From the NCBI GenBank assembly GCA_900751665.1, contig CAADSV010000154.1, positions 1 through 10,263 on the forward strand: DNA of 10,263 bases, written 5' to 3'. Origin of the DNA: an uncultured Collinsella sp. Its GTDB lineage: Bacteria > Actinomycetota > Coriobacteriia > Coriobacteriales > Coriobacteriaceae. The position numbers and the translations under genes were made by a program. The notes under the pieces were generated by a model, which saw only the letters and a program-made list of their open reading frames with translations, did not search any database and was not told the origin of the DNA. Below, one piece after another: positions 5,180-10,263 of this stretch. Position 1 is the first letter of the stretch, and each line of letters starts with the position of its first letter.

Positions 5180-5458
5180 CTAAACCTCCCTGACCGGATG
5201 CTTCTTACCGAAACCACCGTCGATGCCGAAGTGGCAGAGCATGTCGATGGCGCGAAGATGCTCGTCGATGGAATTGGCGATTTGGGTGTCAACGATGCTG
5301 TCATGGTCGTTGAGACCACGGACCGCCTCATCGGCGGCCATGAAGGCCTTGATGGCTTGGTTGAGCTGCGCCTTGAAAGCATCAACCTTCTCAACTGCGG
5401 CAGCTCGCAGGGCCATTTCATGTTCGAGTCGTTGAACGATTTCCTGTGTGTCGCTCAT
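5180..5458 (-). CDS. Small helical hypothetical protein
   Basis: A 92-residue protein with no recognised family. Residues 1-75 are almost entirely helix-forming with heptad-like spacing (VQRLEHEMALRAAAVEKVDA), suggesting a helical hairpin or coiled coil; the C-terminus has HFGIDGGFGKKHP. No signal peptide or membrane segment. The ATG has an AAAGGA site seven bases before, and a TATATT box lies about 31 bases upstream (minus-strand reading of 5489-5494) without a good -35. It stands alone between the exported pair and the toxin-antitoxin genes, followed by a hairpin. Confidence 0.65.
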   Translation of the reverse strand: MSDTQEIVQRLEHEMALRAAAVEKVDAFKAQLNQAIKAFMAADEAVRGLNDHDSIVDTQIANSIDEHLRAIDMLCHFGIDGGFGKKHPVREV

Positions 5459-5703
5459 GGCTATTCCTTTCCCTCGGGTGTTCTATTTAATATATCGCCC
5501 CGTGCGGACACGATTCTCACCTAAGGTATGGCAGTGGCGTATGTTCATAAACCAGCAGGTAAACGGCTCAATAGGATTCGATTTACGGGCCGATTAGACC
5601 CAGGGTGGTGCTGATGTTCACGACACCCCTTTTCCGTGCCTTAAAACGCATCTGGTGAGGTTGATTTTTCGGCCTTGAGCTGCGTGGCGGCACTTTGGGG
5701 TGC
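5459..5703. other. Intergenic, nothing convincing
   Basis: I see no gene. The right part just behind the toxin stop contains gagcacccc-aaa-gtgc on the minus strand, a weak hairpin; the left part holds the leader of the gene at 5180-5458. Confidence 0.5.
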
Positions 5704-5988
5704 TCATAGCCGCGGCATGTTCTTGTAGACACCCTGGCGGTGGCCCACCCTTACGACTTCGATGATGGCTTTTCCATCCTCGATCCTTGCCAGGATGCGG
5801 TAGACACCGACGCGCCAGCGCCAACCGGAATCGGTGCCCTGAAGCTGTTTTCCATTCGGTGCGCGGCGCGGATCCTCGCATCCGTCAAGGTGCTCCTGAA
5901 CCCAGGACAGGATTATGAGCCGCTGCTTCTTTGGGATGCTGAGGAGTTGCTTGGTCGCCGCCTTAGACCATTCGACGCTGAAGCTCAC
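5704..5988 (-). CDS. RelE/ParE-family toxin
   Basis: A 94-residue toxin of the RelE/ParE superfamily, the kind that either cuts mRNA on the ribosome or blocks gyrase. The pattern is clear: an N-terminal helical part FSVEWSKAATKQLLSIPKKQ, the motif GWRWRVGVYRILARIEDGK (residues 55-73) and the closing strand VVRVGHRQGVYKN (residues 78-90), with His83, Arg84 and Tyr88 in the usual catalytic area. The length is typical. The start overlaps the antitoxin stop by four bases (ATGA), the usual antitoxin-first arrangement. The sequence does not allow a choice between ribosome-dependent RNase and gyrase inhibitor. It may stabilise the mobile segment. Confidence 0.88.
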   Translation of the reverse strand: MSFSVEWSKAATKQLLSIPKKQRLIILSWVQEHLDGCEDPRRAPNGKQLQGTDSGWRWRVGVYRILARIEDGKAIIEVVRVGHRQGVYKNMPRL

Positions 5989-6212
5989 TCGGCCTCCATT
6001 GCCATACGCATGATGTCATCCATCGAATAGCGGGTGCCATCGTCTTCCATCAGCGCCTCGTTGTACGCCTTGATGTCGGCTGCCTCCTCGACCTTATCGA
6101 GGGCGGCGTTCCTCACGAATTCGGAAAAGGACATGCCGAGGACGCTCGCATAGGACTGGATCCAGTCCTTCTCGCCATCATCGAACCTGATGGCAGTGGC
6201 ACTCATGGCCAT
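5985..6212 (-). CDS. Ribbon-helix-helix antitoxin (RelB/DUF6290-like)
   Basis: A 75-residue antitoxin beginning MAMSATAIRFDDGEKDWIQS. Residues 5-40 form a ribbon-helix-helix DNA-binding domain (strand ATAIRFDD, helix EKDWIQSYASVLG, helix SFSEFVRNAALDKV); residues 45-75 are the acidic toxin-wrapping tail (NEALMEDDGTRYSMDDIM). ATG 6212 was preferred because GGAG lies five bases before it; ATG 6206 is possible. The frame extends upstream to 6440, but that part is a shadow over the operator. It neutralises the toxin encoded just downstream and, with it, should repress its own promoter at the palindrome 6222-6252. Confidence 0.85.
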   Translation of the reverse strand: MAMSATAIRFDDGEKDWIQSYASVLGMSFSEFVRNAALDKVEEAADIKAYNEALMEDDGTRYSMDDIMRMAMEAE

Positions 6213-6221
6213 AGTTGCTCC

Positions 6222-6255
6222 AATCAACGTATTACACTGTAGTACGTTGATTATA
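6222..6255 (-). promoter_or_regulatory. Toxin-antitoxin promoter and operator
   Basis: A perfect 10-bp inverted repeat, aatcaacgta (6222-6231) and tacgttgatt (6243-6252), with an 11-nt spacer. On the minus strand a consensus TATAAT at 6255-6250 overlaps its outer arm. The operator therefore lies between the -10 box and the GGAG site of the antitoxin, the classic place for autorepression. The -35 is poor, which fits a repressed or activator-independent weak promoter. Confidence 0.75.
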
Positions 6256-6287
6256 CCCGTTTGCGCGGGAGCCAGTTCCAAAACGTA

Positions 6288-6299
6288 TGCCGCGCGGCA
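6288..6299. repeat. 12-bp palindrome in recombinase upstream region
   Basis: TGCCGCGCGGCA is a perfect 12-bp palindrome in the divergent region between antitoxin and recombinase. Confidence 0.35.
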
Positions 6300-6333
6300 C
6301 CCGAAAACCGAACCCTCGATGCCGTGGACGGCG

Positions 6334-6359
6334 AGTGCCAAAACCCAGTGCCAAAACCT
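6334..6359 (+). repeat. Tandem 13-bp repeat before recombinase
   Basis: agtgccaaaaccc (6334-6346) and agtgccaaaacct (6347-6359) are direct repeats with one difference; a looser third copy, agttccaaaacgt, lies at 6274-6286. They end 38 bases before the recombinase ribosome site and may be operator half-sites or recombinase binding sites. Confidence 0.5.
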
Positions 6360-6408
6360 CCCCTTGCATTCCCATGAGAAAATCAAAAGACAAGGCAGGA
6401 GGCTGAAA

Positions 6409-6993
6409 ATGACCAGATACGGATACGCTCGCGTGAGCACGAAGGATCAGAAGCTAGACAGGCAAATCGAGGCGTTGGTCAACGCCGGTGTGCCCTATGG
6501 CCATATCTACAAAGACAAGGTCACGGGTGCCAAGGACGGTGACCGAACTCAGCAGAAGCGTCTGTTCAAGAAGATGAAGGCCGGCGATGAAGTGGTAGTC
6601 GAGTCCTGGGAGCGCCTAACCAGATCGACCAGGCAATTGCTGAACTACGACCTTATGTTCCGAAATCTCGGCGTGAAGCTAACCTCTTTGAAACAGCCGG
6701 TCGACCTCGATACCGCCTTCGGCCGATTCGTTCTCGGTACCCACGCCTGTACAGCCGAGCTTGAGCGCGATCTGATCAAGCAGCGCCAGGCCGAGGGCAT
6801 CGCCGTCAAACGGAGCCGCGGTGGCAACGTCGGGGGCCGCCCGCGCATCGCGGACGTCAAGGCCGACGCCGCCGTGAAGCTCTACCTCGCCCGTGAGACG
6901 CCAATTCCCGACATCTGCGCCGCAACAGGTATCTCGAAATCGACCCTGTACCGCGTGCTCCGCGAGCGCGGATTGGTAGGCGTCAGAAGATAA
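6409..6993 (+). CDS. Serine recombinase (Pin/resolvase family)
   Basis: A 194-residue site-specific recombinase of the resolvase/invertase family, which cuts and rejoins DNA at two short sites through a serine nucleophile. The catalytic motif is YGYARVSTKDQ with Arg8 and Ser10. ERLTRS carries Arg69 and Arg72, and AELERDLIKQR (residues 116-126) is the usual E-helix. The C-terminus (about 155-187: DICAATGISKSTLYRVLRERG) is the helix-turn-helix. The size and order match small invertases and resolvases, not large integrases. The start was set at 6409 by an AGGAGG site (6397-6402); the open frame upstream is not coding. Direct repeats lie before it. Its target site is not evident. It could invert a DNA segment or resolve element multimers. 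Confidence 0.9.
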   Translation: MTRYGYARVSTKDQKLDRQIEALVNAGVPYGHIYKDKVTGAKDGDRTQQKRLFKKMKAGDEVVVESWERLTRSTRQLLNYDLMFRNLGVKLTSLKQPVDLDTAFGRFVLGTHACTAELERDLIKQRQAEGIAVKRSRGGNVGGRPRIADVKADAAVKLYLARETPIPDICAATGISKSTLYRVLRERGLVGVRR

Positions 6994-7102
6994 ATCCGAG
7001 TGCGCTACTATATAAGAGTGCGGTATTTCTCCAACTGAAACCCTGCGTGAACGCATGACTTGAGACGCCTTTTTAGAACTCACCGATCGCAGGATGACTA
7101 CA

Positions 7103-7167
7103 AATCAACAGCGGCCGTGCATTGTTTCCAGCCGTTTGGCGTGGCGGAGCCATGCCCATTGTTGATT
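7103..7167 (+). promoter_or_regulatory. Inverted repeat in leader of coiled-coil gene
   Basis: aatcaaca (7103-7110) and tgttgatt (7160-7167) are complementary, with a second pair gcat/atgc (7119-7122/7152-7155) inside. The right arm touches the GGAG site at 7168-7171. The same aatcaac/gttgatt half-sites form the toxin-antitoxin operator at 6222-6252, though here the spacing is much wider. A 5' leader hairpin or a pair of repressor half-sites would both fit. Confidence 0.35.
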
Positions 7168-7180
7168 GGAGTGTCGCACG

Positions 7181-7756
7181 ATGACAGACAATCCGAGCGA
7201 GAAGAAAATCAGTGAGACATCCGGCGTGAAGGCCGTCCTCGATGAGGCCGCCGAGCGGATCGAGGCGACATGGCGGGAGAAGCTGCTGCGCGAGACTGCC
7301 GACCTCAGGACCGAGAACGCACTGCTCATGGCCCAGGTGGATGAATTCAGCCGCAAGCTCGTCGAGGCGCGAGACCGGAACGAAAGACTTGAGGCCGACT
7401 GCAATGAGAGGGTCGCTTTCATCGAGGAGAAGTTCGAACTCGATACCGCGAACCTCGAACTCGAGAATAACGAGCTCCACGCCGCGAGCGTCAGATATCT
7501 CGCCGATGCCAGGGAGCTCGACAGGCAGGTCGTCCAGCTCCACGCCGAGGCCGTGGCCATGGTCGATGAGATCGAGCGGCTGCGCGGCGAGCGTGACGCC
7601 GCGTTGAAAGCCCAGGCTGAGCTGAGCGATGCGCTTCTGGCCCAGCGCGACCTGATGGCCGAGGTCGCCGCCCTCAAGGACCGCCTTGCTGTAGCCGAAC
7701 AGCGGGCGGCCGTGGCCGAGGCCAAGGTCGAGGTCATGACCCAGAGGGGCGAGTAG
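7181..7756 (+). CDS. Long coiled-coil protein, unknown
   Basis: A 191-residue protein made almost wholly of coiled coil. From about residue 15 to the end, Leu/Ala/Val recur at heptad spacing among Glu, Arg, Lys and Gln (TENALLMAQVDEFSRKLVEA, AELSDALLAQRDLMAEVAAL), with no signal peptide and no enzyme motif. I set the start at ATG 7181 (MTDNPSEKK) behind GGAG at 7168-7171; a TTG at 7166 in frame would leave no ribosome site. The gene is clearly GC-richer than the mobilization genes. It is followed one base later by a two-helix membrane protein, so the two may form a membrane-tethered filament or scaffold, which is inference. A structural, partition or phage-tail-like role cannot be separated by sequence alone. 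Confidence 0.75.
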   Translation: MTDNPSEKKISETSGVKAVLDEAAERIEATWREKLLRETADLRTENALLMAQVDEFSRKLVEARDRNERLEADCNERVAFIEEKFELDTANLELENNELHAASVRYLADARELDRQVVQLHAEAVAMVDEIERLRGERDAALKAQAELSDALLAQRDLMAEVAALKDRLAVAEQRAAVAEAKVEVMTQRGE

Positions 7757-7757
7757 A

Positions 7758-7964
7758 ATGTCCACCTCGAAGATGTCGCATCGTGCAGCCGTTGCTGTGG
7801 GGTTGATCGTCCTTCTTGCCGTAGCGATTGTCTGGACGGTCGCGGACGGCGCTGGAGCCGACTCGACCACTATCGGCGCCGTTCTGGCGCACCAAGATAC
7901 CGCGTGGGTATCGGTCGGCGTAATTGCCGTTATTGTTGTCGCCGTGCTTGAACTGGTGGGTTGA
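7758..7964 (+). CDS. Small two-helix membrane protein
   Basis: A 68-residue protein with two predicted membrane helices, about residues 10-29 (AVAVGLIVLLAVAIVWTVAD) and 48-67 (TAWVSVGVIAVIVVAVLELV), joined by a short acidic/polar loop (GAGADSTTIGAVLAHQD). There is no lipobox or enzyme motif. It starts one base behind the stop of the coiled-coil gene, with GAGGGG as likely ribosome site, so co-translation is probable. Size and topology resemble holins and many small anchors; no family is recognised. Confidence 0.6.
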   Translation: MSTSKMSHRAAVAVGLIVLLAVAIVWTVADGAGADSTTIGAVLAHQDTAWVSVGVIAVIVVAVLELVG

Positions 7965-8026
7965 CGGCATACGTGATCAACGAACAAAAGCAATAGATCA
8001 ATCAAGTATTCGGTTTGGAGCAAATC

Positions 8027-8539
8027 ATGAAAAAGCGCGTTAGCAAAAATAGCATCAGCCTAGCTCGAACTCTCGGCGTCGCCGGTCTTTTGGCGGTTGC
8101 CTTGGTTATGACCCCTGGGTGCAGCCAGGCAGACGATCACCAAACGGCAGTCCAGGTCGCCAATTCTGACAACGCGCAGGAAGAGGACGCGGTTTACGGC
8201 AAGATGGAGTATTCAATCGCCGGCGTCGAAGTGCATGATTCCTCGACTGGCGATGGCGGGAAGGTCTCCGTTGTTCGCTGGCACGCCATCAACAACCGAA
8301 CCGCAGATTCCTTTGCCACTGGAAGCTACATTACGGCCTATCAGAATAAGCAGATGCTTCATGGCGGTCTTGCCGCCGATTTACAGGAAGATTCCTTCTC
8401 TTCGCAAGGGCTTGCGCCGGGAGGCGAATGCGACGGTGTGTCGATTTTCGAACTCAATGACATGTCCCCCGTTGAAATTAAGATTAACGGCACGAGCGCT
8501 GGATCGAACTCTCTCGACCAGACCTTTGAATTGGAATAG
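8027..8539 (+). CDS. DUF5067-like exported lipoprotein
   Basis: A 170-residue exported protein. The start ATG 8027 has GGAG seven bases before it. Residues 1-31 form a signal peptide (MKKRVSKNSISLARTLGVAG, then a hydrophobic core) ending at Cys32 in TPGC, a slightly atypical lipobox that would attach the protein to the outer face of the membrane. The domain from about 60 to 165 has the pattern of DUF5067: an NNRTA-type segment after a beta strand, SYITAYQNKQMLHG, a glycine-type turn LAPGGECDGV and FELNDMSPVEIKI. DUF5067 proteins are secreted beta-sandwich proteins of Gram-positive bacteria with unknown ligand. A strong bidirectional terminator follows. Family assignment is from memory of the motif pattern, not a search. 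Confidence 0.75.
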   Translation: MKKRVSKNSISLARTLGVAGLLAVALVMTPGCSQADDHQTAVQVANSDNAQEEDAVYGKMEYSIAGVEVHDSSTGDGGKVSVVRWHAINNRTADSFATGSYITAYQNKQMLHGGLAADLQEDSFSSQGLAPGGECDGVSIFELNDMSPVEIKINGTSAGSNSLDQTFELE

Positions 8540-8564
8540 GCCTCATACATAGCATCTAATTTTC

Positions 8565-8597
8565 AGAAACCCCCTAGAGCATTTCTAGGGGGTTTCT
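8565..8597. terminator. Bidirectional terminator between convergent genes
   Basis: A perfect 14-bp stem (8565-8578 with 8584-8597) with a 5-nt loop, and A- and T-rich ends on both sides. It serves the plus-strand lipoprotein and the minus-strand phosphoesterase; the latter's TAG stop (8596-8598) lies inside the right arm. Confidence 0.85.
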
Positions 8598-9318
8598 AGA
8601 ACTGAGAACCGGGCGCAGCACTTTCGATCGGCACGATGTCTCGATAGACCAGACGGTGCCTGTCGTCACGCCACTCGTCACCGTGGTAGTGCCCGAAGAA
8701 CCAAGCGCGGTAGTCGAGCCGCCCATCGAGCTCGCCCAGGAAGGTTTGCAGCTGATCCCCACGGTACTCACGTCCGCGCTCCCGGCACAGCTCTCTGGCC
8801 AGGGCAGCAGGAGCCTCATGCGTCACCACGTAATCGGCCCTCCAGCCTACGCGGTTGAGCGAGGCGCGGCAGTGGTCCATCTCCTCCTCGCTCGGCATCT
8901 CCTCGGGCCACCAGCTCCTCCCCTCCTTGCGATACTGCCTGTCGTTGCTCGCGGCGCCGCCCATGGCAAGGACCGTGGTTCCCGCGATGTCGAATACCCC
9001 TCCGCGCATGAGGTGCAGCACGTGCGGTCGTACCTCATGGACGAGACCGCCGCTCCACTCCCGCACCGGCAGTTCTGCCAGGGCGTGGTGGTTCTCATGG
9101 TTGCCGTCTACGAAACACGTGGTCCAAGGCTTCGACTCGAACCAGTCGAGCCAATACCTCTCAGCATTCGAGCCGTCCCAGACAAAGCCGAAGTCGCCGG
9201 CCACGATCACCACGTCATCGCGCGTCAGCGTGCGCCCCAGCGGCCAAGATTTGAAGGCGAATCTGCTGGCCCCATACTCGGCCCTGCCGTGGACATCGCC
9301 TGTCACATAGACCGTCAT
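8596..9318 (-). CDS. Metallophosphoesterase (second of a tandem pair)
   Basis: A 240-residue calcineurin-like phosphoesterase (Metallophos, PF00149 type). The metal-binding motifs are in order: TGDVHG (7-11), GDFGF (41-45), GNHE (72-75), THEAPAA (the later His motif) and FGHYHGD close to the C-terminus. GDxxD reads GDFGF here, so the second acidic residue of that motif differs, as is common in this subgroup. The start was set at ATG 9318 (MTVYVTGD) because the paired gene also starts with this stretch; ATG 9333 lies inside the preceding gene. It overlaps the preceding stop by one base (TGATG), so it is translationally coupled. The substrate is unknown; members act as protein, nucleotide or phosphodiester hydrolases. 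Confidence 0.85.
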   Translation of the reverse strand: MTVYVTGDVHGRAEYGASRFAFKSWPLGRTLTRDDVVIVAGDFGFVWDGSNAERYWLDWFESKPWTTCFVDGNHENHHALAELPVREWSGGLVHEVRPHVLHLMRGGVFDIAGTTVLAMGGAASNDRQYRKEGRSWWPEEMPSEEEMDHCRASLNRVGWRADYVVTHEAPAALARELCRERGREYRGDQLQTFLGELDGRLDYRAWFFGHYHGDEWRDDRHRLVYRDIVPIESAAPGSQF

Positions 9319-10043
9319 CAGTACGCGCCCCACGGCAGGAGTTTGTCCCCGAGCCTCACGATCCGGTCATACAGCACCGTGTGCCGTTCGTCCGGATTGC
9401 CGTCTCGGTGAAAATGTCCGTAATACCAGCGCTTGTAGTCCAGGCGGTCCTCGAGCTCGTCGAGGAATCCGGTCAGCCGGTCCACATCAGGGCGTTCCCA
9501 GCCTGGGTCCGGGTAGAGCGTCGGCGAGAGCATGCGCGTAGCGCAGGTATGGGTGATGACGCAGTCGACCTTCCAGCCGACCTCGTCGAGCCTTGCCAGC
9601 GCGGTATCGAAATCGCGCTTGTCCGGGAGCTCCTGAGGCCACCAGCTGGAATACGGCACGCGGTATTCCCTGTCCACGCTCGTGGCACCGCCCATGGTGA
9701 AGATTGTCGAACCGTCGAGCTCAAAGACCTCGCCGCGCGTCAGGCGCCGAATAGACGAAGTATCCGACAGGCGTTGCGTCAGCCCGCCGTGCCACGGTTC
9801 CATGGGACGCTCCTCCCAGTGGTCGAAGCGCTCGTGGTTGCCATCCACGAAGAGAACCGTGTAGGGGCGCGACTCGAGCCAAGCGATGTCAGCGCATTCC
9901 TCGGCAGAAAAGTTCCACGGAAAGCCAAAGTCACCGGTAACGACGAGATAGTCGTCGCTGGTAAGACTATCGCCAAGCTCCCAGTCGCGGAGCTTTTGCA
10001 TGTCGAGCCCACCGTGGATGTCGCCCGTCACATAGACCGTCAT
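9318..10043 (-). CDS. Metallophosphoesterase (first of a tandem pair)
   Basis: A 241-residue member of the same family as the gene downstream. It has TGDIHG (6-11), GDFGF (37-41), GNHE (68-71), an ITHTC His motif and YYGHFHRD near the end. The two proteins share MTVYVTGD, the EWSGG/PWHGG-type segment, MGGA and SWWP, so they arose by tandem duplication and have diverged considerably. AGAGGTG stands six bases before the ATG. It starts four bases after the stop of the partial gene upstream, so all three probably share a transcript. Retention of two active-looking copies suggests different substrates or a heteromer, which is inference. Confidence 0.87.
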   Translation of the reverse strand: MTVYVTGDIHGGLDMQKLRDWELGDSLTSDDYLVVTGDFGFPWNFSAEECADIAWLESRPYTVLFVDGNHERFDHWEERPMEPWHGGLTQRLSDTSSIRRLTRGEVFELDGSTIFTMGGATSVDREYRVPYSSWWPQELPDKRDFDTALARLDEVGWKVDCVITHTCATRMLSPTLYPDPGWERPDVDRLTGFLDELEDRLDYKRWYYGHFHRDGNPDERHTVLYDRIVRLGDKLLPWGAY

Positions 10044-10047
10044 CGAA

Positions 10048-10263
10048 TCACCTCTTCCCCTTGTACGCCGCCAGCTCGCGCTCGACCTGCCTGTCGCCGG
10101 TCTCGTTGACCCACCAGGGCCATTTCACCCGGCCGCACGGCTCGTCGACTCCGGCGAACCATTCCCTCAGCTCGTCGAGGCTCACCGGGGAGTGCCCGTT
10201 GGCATCGCAACCGACGTCGTAGCGCAGAAGGCCCTGCTTGCGGTTGAACTCGTTGTACGCGCC
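10048..10263 (-). CDS. C-terminal part of an unrecognised protein (cut by window edge)
   Basis: The last 71 codons of a minus-strand gene are in the window, beginning GAYNEFNRKQGLLRYDVGCD and ending AAYKGKR before a TGA at 10048-10050. It is open to the right edge, GC-rich and in good codon use. It holds Trp-rich WFAGVDEPCGRVKWPWWVN. No family is recognised from this fragment. It lies four bases before the first metallophosphoesterase and is presumably the preceding gene of the same operon. Confidence 0.65.
   Translation of the reverse strand, partial: GAYNEFNRKQGLLRYDVGCDANGHSPVSLDELREWFAGVDEPCGRVKWPWWVNETGDRQVERELAAYKGKR

Noticed and set aside
6213..6440. Longer antitoxin beginning at 6440
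   Set aside because: The extension covers the operator, TATAAT and the divergent recombinase leader; GGAG before 6212 fixes the shorter start.
7073..8023. Long minus-strand open frame of 316 residues
   Set aside because: It is the shadow of the coiled-coil and membrane genes; high GC codon use opens the opposite frame. The plus-strand frames have proper ribosome sites and sensible proteins.
8656..10109. Plus-strand open frames of 251 and 242 residues
   Set aside because: They are opposite-strand shadows of the two metallophosphoesterases, whose motifs are unmistakable on the minus strand.

Overview
The window looks like accessory DNA from a moderately GC-rich Gram-positive actinomycete-type genome, most likely a gut Coriobacteriia/Eggerthellaceae-like organism. 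I infer this from the style of the paired metallophosphoesterases, the DUF5067-like lipoprotein, the strong GGAGG-type ribosome sites and the mixture of GC contents. No rRNA, tRNA or core housekeeping gene is present to confirm it.

Layout. Positions 1-1779 carry no convincing protein gene but are highly organised. Three arrays of degenerate 8-bp repeats lie at about 200-263, 344-479 and 580-675. The middle array runs in the opposite orientation and is bracketed by two large inverted copies of a hairpin pair (261-331 and 507-562). An oriT-like nested hairpin (784-863) and a strong intrinsic terminator (994-1045) follow. From about 1046 to 1765 there is an almost uninterrupted chain of stem-loops that includes a second intrinsic terminator at 1655-1686. 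Directly after this come a MobC-like relaxosome protein (1780-2316) and an overlapping relaxase (2313-3512), so this half is a mobilization module. A 21-residue hydrophobic microprotein (3549-3614) sits behind the relaxase. No replication protein, integrase of tyrosine type or coupling protein is visible.

Positions 3778-4861 hold a minus-strand two-gene unit: a Tat-type exported Gly/Ser-rich protein and a membrane-anchored Cys-containing small protein, with a perfect inverted repeat upstream as possible operator. A small helical protein (5180-5458), a RelE/ParE-type toxin with its ribbon-helix-helix antitoxin (5704-6212), and a Pin-family serine recombinase (6409-6993) follow. The toxin-antitoxin pair has a clear palindromic operator next to a consensus -10 box.

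Positions 7181-8539 are a plus-strand series: a long coiled-coil protein, a two-helix membrane protein and a DUF5067-like lipoprotein, closed by a bidirectional terminator. From 8596 to the end, on the minus strand, are two tandem related metallophosphoesterases preceded by the C-terminal end of an unrecognised gene. All three are tightly packed as an operon.

The strongest candidates for something undescribed are the octamer arrays with their inverted-repeat-flanked middle segment, and the roughly 640-720 nt stem-loop chain in front of the mobilization genes, which could be a large structured RNA or a single-stranded-DNA folding element of transfer.
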